Positions 6,901-12,028 of a stretch of 12,028 nt of DNA are shown piece after piece (within the stretch, counting starts at the first letter, position 1; every line of letters starts with the position of its first letter). The notes below the pieces were generated by a model. It saw only the letters and a program-made list of their open reading frames with translations. It was not told the origin of the DNA and did no database searches. Source of the DNA: Granulicella sp. (lineage in GTDB: Bacteria; Acidobacteriota; Terriglobia; Terriglobales; Acidobacteriaceae); assembly GCA_003133205.1 (NCBI GenBank), contig PKWK01000273.1, forward strand, positions 1-12,028. Reading direction: 5' to 3'. Position numbers and translations under genes: made by a program.

Positions 6901-7428
6901 ATGCCGTTATCTCTAGAAAGCTTAATGCCATGGAAGCGACTGCGGCACATTGTGTCTGCGTGGGTGGCATCCAGCGCCCAGGTGCCCTTCAAGCGTACGG
7001 TCTGCGCATGTAAAGAGTGCGCAAGCTTCTGCAAGACCAAGCCTGGGGCTCTGATTCCTTCCGACATCCCGCGAATTGCGCGTCGGCTCGTCGAAATGAA
7101 GCTCATCGAACGCGAAGAACACGTAGAGCAGTTCCTGCGAGCGGCGCGCGACTCGACGGTGTACGACCGAGACCTTGGAAAACAAGTCCGCATCAAGAAG
7201 ATCGGGCCCGCTCGCAGCCGCAAGGGCCGGTGCGTCTTTTTGGACGAATCGGATCGCTGCCAGATTCATGAAGTTTCGCCTTTTGGATGCGCCTACTTTG
7301 ACGCGCACATGCCACGAGAAGAGTCTGAACGGAGGACAATATGGGGGCTCGTTCAGATAAGGGCCAGTCAGGAGTATCAATCGTTATGCGAAAAACTTCC
7401 GCTCGCCGAAAACCGGCGGAACGAATGA
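6901..7428 (+). CDS. YkgJ-family cysteine-cluster protein
   Basis: Small cytoplasmic protein (175 residues) of the YkgJ family, whose members carry a cysteine cluster thought to bind zinc or an iron-sulfur centre; their biochemical role is not settled. The cluster is C35-x-C37-x2-C40-x3-C44, followed by GRCVFL (C111), C120-QIH and C130-AYFD, the family's usual C-terminal cysteines. The region between is helical. The start is a choice between the ATG at 6901 (GGAGA at 6883-6887, rather far upstream) and the ATG at 6925, eight codons later. The open frame extends further upstream to 6640 but that part overlaps the PEP-CTERM gene and its terminator, so it is not coding. A promoter must lie in the 55 bp after the terminator but none is clear. 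It converges on the sirtuin gene. Confidence 0.82.
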   Translation: MPLSLESLMPWKRLRHIVSAWVASSAQVPFKRTVCACKECASFCKTKPGALIPSDIPRIARRLVEMKLIEREEHVEQFLRAARDSTVYDRDLGKQVRIKKIGPARSRKGRCVFLDESDRCQIHEVSPFGCAYFDAHMPREESERRTIWGLVQIRASQEYQSLCEKLPLAENRRNE

Positions 7429-7460
7429 CAGTTGTGAATTGATTCATCTCCCAGCCGGTA

Positions 7461-7515
7461 ATTGCCATCATCCCACTCCGACGTCTCAGAAGCGAGACGT
7501 GGGGCGCCCGGCAAT
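7461..7515. repeat. Nested inverted repeats at a convergent gene junction
   Basis: The inner stem ACGTCTC (7481-7487) pairs with GAGACGT (7494-7500) around a 6-nt loop. An outer pair, ATTGCC (7461-7466) with GGCAAT (7510-7515), encloses it. The element fills most of the gap between the stops of the YkgJ gene and the sirtuin gene, where a bidirectional terminator is expected, but there is no T run on either side. It could act as a factor-dependent terminator or mRNA-stabilising hairpin, or be a REP-like repeat. Confidence 0.4.
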
Positions 7516-7527
7516 CGTGAATGGCGC

Positions 7528-8241
7528 CTACGACGTGAAGAGGCCAGGCAAGGTTTCACCGGCGGGACCTTCGACTACGTGGGTGAAGGCTGCGGCGTTG
7601 AGGGGCGGTTCGGGGCCGACATAGACGGTACGCGCTCCGGCCATGCGTGCCCAGTGGACGAAATTTGCCGCCGGGTAGACTGAGCCGGAGGTGCCGACCA
7701 CCAGCATCAGGGTCGCGCGATTGATCTCCTGCTGGATGCGGTCCATCTCGAGAGGAATCTCGCCGAAGAAGACGATGTGCGGGCGGAGCAGGGCTCCACA
7801 GGCGCAGTGGCCTACGTCGGCGAGGGTTGGATAGACGGCGTGGTCTTCGATGGGTGGGCGGCCACAGTTTTCCTCGCAGCGCGACTTCGCGAGCTCGCCG
7901 TGCATGTGCACCAGGCGCTGGGAGCCGGCCCGCTCGTGCAGGTCGTCGACATTCTGGGTGCAGAGGAAGAAGCGTTCGCCGAGACGCGCCTCCAAGTCCG
8001 CGAGAGCGAAGTGTGCGGGATTCGGTTGGGCTTGTTGCGCGGACAAACGCCGCGCAGAGTAGAACTCCCACACAAGAGCTGCGTTGCGCTGCAACGCTTC
8101 GGGAGTGCAGACGTCCTCGATGCGGTGGCCGGCCCAGAGGCCGTCGGAGGCGCGAAAGGTGGGCAGTCCACTCTCCGCGCTGATGCCGGCGCCGGTGAGG
8201 ACGAAGACGCGATCGTTGGTGGAGATTTGGATGGGCGTCAT
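7528..8241 (-). CDS. cobB: NAD-dependent protein deacylase, class III sirtuin
   Basis: Cytoplasmic enzyme that removes acyl groups from protein lysines using NAD, releasing nicotinamide and O-acyl-ADP-ribose. In bacteria it reactivates enzymes such as acyl-CoA synthetases. The 237 residues are full length for the family. The NAD-binding GAGISAESGLPTFR lies at 17-30, TQNVDDLHERAG at 95-106, the catalytic histidine is in HMHGE (H114), and C122, C126, C146 and C148 are zinc ligands. GTSGSVYPAA (183-192) is the C-terminal nucleotide-binding segment. Y61 and R64 in FYSAR form the Y-x-x-R pair that in class III (SIRT5/CobB-type) enzymes binds succinyl or malonyl groups, so desuccinylase activity is likely. 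The start ATG lies 33 bp downstream of the amine oxidase stop, which suggests co-transcription. Its ribosome binding site is weak. Confidence 0.94.
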   Translation of the reverse strand: MTPIQISTNDRVFVLTGAGISAESGLPTFRASDGLWAGHRIEDVCTPEALQRNAALVWEFYSARRLSAQQAQPNPAHFALADLEARLGERFFLCTQNVDDLHERAGSQRLVHMHGELAKSRCEENCGRPPIEDHAVYPTLADVGHCACGALLRPHIVFFGEIPLEMDRIQQEINRATLMLVVGTSGSVYPAANFVHWARMAGARTVYVGPEPPLNAAAFTHVVEGPAGETLPGLFTS

Positions 8242-8274
8242 AGCAGGTCTGAGTATTGTCGCAGAGCGTTGCGT

Positions 8275-9852
8275 TCAGGCGCGGCTAGCCTTTACGCGGT
8301 CGCTGAGGAGTTGGATAGCGCGAAGAGAACTGAGGGCGGCGCCTTCCTGCCAGCCGAGGATGTGGCTGACGTGGTCGCCGATGAAGTAGATGGGACCGTC
8401 GGGTTGGATGAGGGTCTCGTAGCCAGACACTCCCGCCTGTCGCCGCGCGGGTTCTTCGGGACCGTAGGTACCGATCCATGAGCCTTCGTTCCAGGGGATC
8501 TGGGACCACCCGACATAGATGGGCTTCTCAAGTTCTTTGCCGTGGCCGGGGTGGAGGCGCTCGATGGAGTGGCGCGAGGCGGCGAGCTTCTCGGGCAGGG
8601 TGAGGCGGTCGAACTCAGGTGGGGAGATGAAGCCGTAGCCGCTGACGACGACGCCACGCGGGGCGAAGAGGTTGGCTGAGGGAAACCAGACGGGGCTGCA
8701 CCCAGTGGCGAGGAATTCGAGGCCACCGTAGATGTTGTAGTCCTGCTCCCAGAAGCGGCGGCTCTCCCAGGCGATCTTGTAGGCGCCGTCGTAGGTGCAT
8801 TGGTCGATGATCTGCTTGTAGGGCGCGCTGAAGTCGGTGGGAATCTTCTTGAGCAGCATCAGCGGCATTCCGCATAGACAGAAGTCGGCTTCGATGGACC
8901 TGGGCTGGCCTTGTTGGGTGTAGAGGATGCGGACGCCCTTGGCGGTCTTACTAATCTCGGTGACGGGTGAGTTGTACTGGACGGTATCGCCGAGGGCCTT
9001 GGCGAAGGCGTAGGGGATGCGGTCCATGCCACCGACGGGCTGAAACATGGTGGCCTGCATGTCGAACTGCTCTTCGAAGAGGATGCCGTCCCAGAAGTCC
9101 GCATCGAGCAGCGTGTGCATGTCGATGGGCTCGCTCAGCACGCCGGTTTCGTCGCCTGCGCCCGGCGTCTTGATGTAGCCGGCGTGTTCGCTCCCGCGGT
9201 ATTTGCCCGCGCTGTCCAACGAGCCGTACAGCCGGAGGAAGCTGAGCATCCGGTCGCGGTCCGCCTTGGTTACGTCCTGGTCGAGGGCGCCGTTGCGCAC
9301 GCACTTCGCGAGCAGTTCGCTGACATGGCCGCGCGTATCGTTAACGACCTGGCGTTGCACCATCGGTTTGCCGCCATTCACGGCGTCGTTCTGAAGCAGA
9401 GTCGATCGGCTGGTGTTCACCTCCACCTGGAGTTCAACGCCCAGCTTACGGCAGTAACCGAGCATCGTCTTGTGAATCGACGGCAGTCGCGCCGGTCCGA
9501 CGTTTTGATAGTTGCCGGGATCGAAGGAGCAGGACTGGGTAGTGCCGTCGAGGAACGCGATTGTGTCGCCGCCGCGTACTGTCCAGTTGCGGCCACCGGG
9601 ACGCGTTCTCGCTTCCAGCACCGTGCACTCATATCCGAGCGCCTTCATCTCATACGCCGCGACGAGGCCGGAGATTCCGCCGCCGAGGATGACGACCTTA
9701 ATGCCTTTGCCGGCGCCGGGAGCGACGGAGAGTGGCGGTTGTGCCTGGGCGGCGGCGGGAAAGAGGCCCATGGACTGCATGGTGAGAAACGCAGCGCTGT
9801 AGCCGCCAGCCTGCCCCACCCGCAGCAGGAAATCACGCCTGGATATACCCAT
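8275..9852 (-). CDS. Tat-exported FAD-dependent amine oxidase
   Basis: Flavoprotein oxidase of the monoamine/L-amino-acid oxidase family, predicted to be folded with its FAD and exported by the Tat pathway. It would oxidise an amine or amino acid, making the imine and hydrogen peroxide; the substrate is unknown. The 525 residues begin with a twin-arginine signal (SRRDFLLR at 4-11), a hydrophobic stretch and an AAAQAQ cleavage region near 33-38. The FAD dinucleotide motif is ILGGGISGLVAAYE at 55-68, followed by VLEARTRPGGR at 78-88. The C-terminal FAD-binding segment is YFIGDHVSHILGWQEGA. I chose the ATG at 9852 rather than 9867 because a GAGG ribosome binding site (9862-9865) precedes it and overlaps the upstream ATG. 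It follows the radical SAM gene after 131 bp and precedes the sirtuin by 33 bp. Although HpnE-type hopanoid enzymes are also amine-oxidase-like, the Tat signal argues against that role. Confidence 0.9.
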   Translation of the reverse strand: MGISRRDFLLRVGQAGGYSAAFLTMQSMGLFPAAAQAQPPLSVAPGAGKGIKVVILGGGISGLVAAYEMKALGYECTVLEARTRPGGRNWTVRGGDTIAFLDGTTQSCSFDPGNYQNVGPARLPSIHKTMLGYCRKLGVELQVEVNTSRSTLLQNDAVNGGKPMVQRQVVNDTRGHVSELLAKCVRNGALDQDVTKADRDRMLSFLRLYGSLDSAGKYRGSEHAGYIKTPGAGDETGVLSEPIDMHTLLDADFWDGILFEEQFDMQATMFQPVGGMDRIPYAFAKALGDTVQYNSPVTEISKTAKGVRILYTQQGQPRSIEADFCLCGMPLMLLKKIPTDFSAPYKQIIDQCTYDGAYKIAWESRRFWEQDYNIYGGLEFLATGCSPVWFPSANLFAPRGVVVSGYGFISPPEFDRLTLPEKLAASRHSIERLHPGHGKELEKPIYVGWSQIPWNEGSWIGTYGPEEPARRQAGVSGYETLIQPDGPIYFIGDHVSHILGWQEGAALSSLRAIQLLSDRVKASRA

Positions 9853-9983
9853 CGAGCCACACCTCATCGAGCAAGATAGACACGAACCGGCATCTCTATG
9901 TTGCTTTGCCAGGTTCGAGCCAATATACCCTCAGTGGGTCCCGCAGGGCCATTCGCATAAGGTAGAGGACGACGTGCCTAAAG

Positions 9984-11480
9984 CTAAGTCAACTCGATTG
10001 CGGTCTCTTCCAGCAGGCGCCGGGTCATGATCTGGAAGTGATAGCCCTTGACGGCGAGGGTCATGGCGACGCCGAAGGAGCGAGGATGTCGCATGGCGGT
10101 GGTCAGCATGAACTTCCAATAGCTGAGTCTGCCGCGGCCGATGATTCCCTGGCGCACGATGGAGGAGACGAGAGCGCGCAGGTTGGAGTAGGTCACGCGC
10201 CCGGTGCTGGTGGGATGGCATCGGCTGAGCAGCAGTTTGACGCGTTCGTAGTAGGCCTCGTGGGAGTAGATGCGTTTCATCACGGAGCGATAGCCTTCGA
10301 CCAGGCGGGCTGCGTCCATGCGCGGGATGAAGTTGAGGTCGCAGGCAACGTTGTTGCCGCCGCCGGAGTTGAGGATGCGGCCTTCGCTGCGCAGGCGGCG
10401 GAAGAGTTGCGTGCCTGGCATCGCCTGCAGCAGGCCCACCATGGCTAGTGGGATGGCGCTCTTCTGGATGAACTCGACCATGCGGTCGAAGACATCCTCG
10501 CGGTCGGTATCGAAGCCGAGGATGAAGCCGCCCATGACCTCGATGCCGTACTGCTGGATGCGCTGGATGCTGTCGAGCAGATTGCGGTGCGTGTTCTGCA
10601 TCTTGTTATTCGCGATGAGGCTCAGTTCGTCGGGAGTTTCGATGCCGAGGAAGACGGAGGTGAAGCGGGCGTCCTTGAAGAGTTGAAGGAGTTCGAGGTC
10701 GTCAGCGAGGTTGAGAGACGCTTCGGTGATGAACCGGAACGGATAGGCATGGGCGCGTCCCCACTCCGCCATCGCGGTCAGGAGTTCTTTGGCGCGCTTC
10801 TTGTTGCCGATGAAGTTGTCGTCGACTACGAATACGGCGTCGCGCCAACCCGCTTGCTGCAGTTGGTCCAACTCAGCGAGCACCTGCTCGACGGCCTTGG
10901 TGCGCGGCTGGCGGCCATAGATCTCGATGATGTCGCAGAACTCGCAGTTGAATGGACAGCCCCGCGAATACTGCACGGTCATCGTGCTGTAGCGGTTCAT
11001 CTTGATGAGGCTGAGGTCGGGCAACGGGCTGATGCTCATGGCCGGGCGTTCGGCGGCTTGGTAGACCGGAAGGGCGCGCTTGACGGTGAGGTCGTGGGCG
11101 AGCGTGGCGATCAGGGCCTCGGCCTCGCCGATGACGATGTGGTCGGCCTTGAGTTCGGCTGCGGACATGCTGCTGGCGATGGGTCCGCCGACGACGGTTC
11201 GCAGACCGCGCGCGCGGCAGCGGTCGACGATCGACACCAAATGCTCGTGCTGAGCATGCATGCCACTGATCAATGCGACATCAGCCCAAGTGAGGTCGGC
11301 ATCGGTGAGCCGCTCGACGTTGGTATCGATCAGGCGTTTGGGCCAACTAGCCGGGAGAAGCGCGGCGACGGTCATGAGTCCTAGCGGAGGCTGGGCCGCG
11401 CGCTTGCCCTGGAACGAGAGCGCGTGCTTGAAACTCCAATAGGTATCGGGGAATTTGGGATAGATGAGAAGGGCGTTCAT
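9984..11480 (-). CDS. B12-binding radical SAM protein (DUF4070 / HpnP-like)
   Basis: Predicted cobalamin-dependent radical SAM enzyme, probably a methyltransferase acting on an unreactive carbon. The family includes HpnP, which methylates hopanoids at C-2, but also many uncharacterised members. The 498 residues show an N-terminal B12-binding Rossmann domain (about 1-140, starting LLIYPKFPDTYWSFKHAL, with PPLGL and VVGGP). It lacks the classic DxHxxG histidine, as is usual in this subgroup. Next comes a radical SAM barrel with the 4Fe-4S motif C175-x3-C179-x2-C182, FVVDDNFIGN at 217-226 and FLGIET at 277-282. A C-terminal DUF4070-like helical region completes it. I chose the ATG at 11480 because a perfect GGAGG sits 6 nt upstream and this start matches the family N-terminus; the open frame extends 92 codons further but that part does not look like protein. 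It could head a unit with the oxidase and sirtuin genes. No cobalamin riboswitch was recognised upstream. Confidence 0.9.
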   Translation of the reverse strand: MNALLIYPKFPDTYWSFKHALSFQGKRAAQPPLGLMTVAALLPASWPKRLIDTNVERLTDADLTWADVALISGMHAQHEHLVSIVDRCRARGLRTVVGGPIASSMSAAELKADHIVIGEAEALIATLAHDLTVKRALPVYQAAERPAMSISPLPDLSLIKMNRYSTMTVQYSRGCPFNCEFCDIIEIYGRQPRTKAVEQVLAELDQLQQAGWRDAVFVVDDNFIGNKKRAKELLTAMAEWGRAHAYPFRFITEASLNLADDLELLQLFKDARFTSVFLGIETPDELSLIANNKMQNTHRNLLDSIQRIQQYGIEVMGGFILGFDTDREDVFDRMVEFIQKSAIPLAMVGLLQAMPGTQLFRRLRSEGRILNSGGGNNVACDLNFIPRMDAARLVEGYRSVMKRIYSHEAYYERVKLLLSRCHPTSTGRVTYSNLRALVSSIVRQGIIGRGRLSYWKFMLTTAMRHPRSFGVAMTLAVKGYHFQIMTRRLLEETAIELT

Positions 11481-11486
11481 GGTTCG

Positions 11487-11491
11487 CCTCC
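11487..11491 (-). promoter_or_regulatory. Ribosome binding site fixing the radical SAM start
   Basis: GGAGG (minus strand) lies 6 nt before the ATG at 11478-11480. It decides against the longer in-frame start at 11756, whose extension would add 92 non-conserved residues. Confidence 0.75.
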
Positions 11492-11787
11492 GAGTGTAGT
11501 CGGCGGGCAATCGCGATGAACCGGGGAGTCGTCTGGGGGCATTAAGACGTCGACGCAGATGGATCGTGTAGACACGCTCTAGAACAATTGTCCCGCTGCG
11601 TGGGCGGATGCGCAATGCATATACAAAAAGATTACAGATGGTGGGCGAGCCGCGACACTGGTCGGTTGGGGCCTGGAAGTGGTGGCAGGTCTGGTCGCGG
11701 TTGAGGCTTGGAATTGGCTCCGGCATGGTGTCCCCCCTGGGTATCGATTCGTGCATAATATTCCAAACAAACCACTTACCGGCCTAT

Positions 11788-11847
11788 TGATTTGCAAGAT
11801 CTTGAAAACAAAGGAGATGATTTGCAAGATCTTCAAAACGCTGGAGT
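11788..11847. repeat. Two-copy 30-bp tandem repeat with internal near-palindrome
   Basis: Copy 1 (11788-11817) and copy 2 (11818-11847) are identical at 25 of 30 positions by eye, sharing TGATTTGCAAGATCTT, AAAAC and GGAG. A degenerate third copy may follow. Each copy centres on a dyad: in copy 1, TTTGCAAGATCTTGAAAA is self-complementary except for one pair, around the core CAAGATCTTG. Copy 2 breaks two pairs. The 30-bp period is about three helical turns, so protein dimers would sit on the same face of the DNA. Read as protein on the plus strand the unit gives ICKI-x-KT-x-E twice, but no real gene is evident. It could be a tandem operator or part of a dispersed short repeat. Confidence 0.6.
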
Positions 11848-12028
11848 TATGGATTCTTTGGAGCTTAGGGAGACACAAGCCTGAGGCTGGTGGATTCTGT
11901 CTCGATCTACCTTTAATTATACGCGGGGTGTCAAGCGGGTGAGGTGGATTTGGAAGTGCTGGTGGTGGGTCAGTTTGAAGTCCGGGGCAATCGAAGTTGC
12001 CGAAAACGCCGGCGGTCTCAACCGGTCG

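Larger units (their letters stand above)
11481..12028. other. Gene-poor right end with repeats
   Basis: About 550 bp with no gene I can support. It must hold the promoter of the radical SAM gene but I see no well-spaced pair. On the minus strand one frame stays open from the edge (12028) to a stop at 11579, about 149 codons, but its translation is proline-rich, then repetitive and cysteine-bearing, and matches nothing I recognise. A plus-strand frame at 11679-11942 is equally unconvincing. The 30-bp tandem repeat described separately lies inside. The part beyond about 11950 could be the very end of a neighbouring gene. Confidence 0.5.

Noticed and set aside
11481..11756. N-terminal extension of the radical SAM protein to an upstream start at 11756
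   Set aside because: The extra 92 residues resemble no domain, while GGAGG and the family-typical N-terminus support the start at 11480.
11916..11934. Perfect TTGACA and TATAAT hexamers on the minus strand
   Set aside because: They are only 7 bp apart, too close for a sigma-70 promoter, and no extended -10 TG is present.

Overview
The window looks like chromosomal DNA from a soil-type acidobacterium (Terriglobia/Acidobacteriaceae-like). I infer this from the moderately high GC, the bacterial inositol-3-phosphate synthase, a PEP-CTERM exported protein, a Tat-exported flavoprotein oxidase and a B12-binding radical SAM protein of the DUF4070/HpnP-like type. No gene here fixes the genus.

Layout, left to right. 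(1) 1-886, minus strand: the N-terminal two thirds of inositol-3-phosphate synthase, running off the left edge. (2) 1018-1178, plus strand: a well-formed tRNA-Gln(CUG) gene with its own promoter and a leader that folds into two consecutive hairpins. (3) 1271-3277, minus strand: a restriction-modification protein (nuclease domain fused to a gamma-type N6-adenine methylase) that ends before the target-recognition region. Its truncated end faces the 3' end of the tRNA gene and is straddled by a 14-bp direct repeat, which resembles the worn edge of a genomic island. (4) 3447-5582, minus strand: a large secreted six-hairpin (GH65/GH95-like) glycosidase of uncertain substrate. (5) 5948-6787, plus strand: a PEP-CTERM protein with a strong ribosome binding site and a textbook terminator, followed at 6901-7428 by a small YkgJ-type cysteine-cluster protein. 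(6) 7528-11480, minus strand: three codirectional genes, transcribed in the order B12-binding radical SAM enzyme, Tat-exported amine oxidase, class III sirtuin (CobB). (7) 11481-12028: about 550 bp with no convincing gene, holding a 30-bp tandem repeat with an internal near-palindrome.

Most genes are self-contained housekeeping or accessory functions, and I see no complete defence, secretion or biosynthetic system. The last three genes could be one transcription unit, but the 131-bp gap between the first two weakens that. The items most worth a second look are the tRNA-adjacent truncated type IIG-like gene and the repeat cluster at 11788-11847. The orphan glycosidase and the radical SAM/oxidase/sirtuin neighbourhood are of lesser interest.
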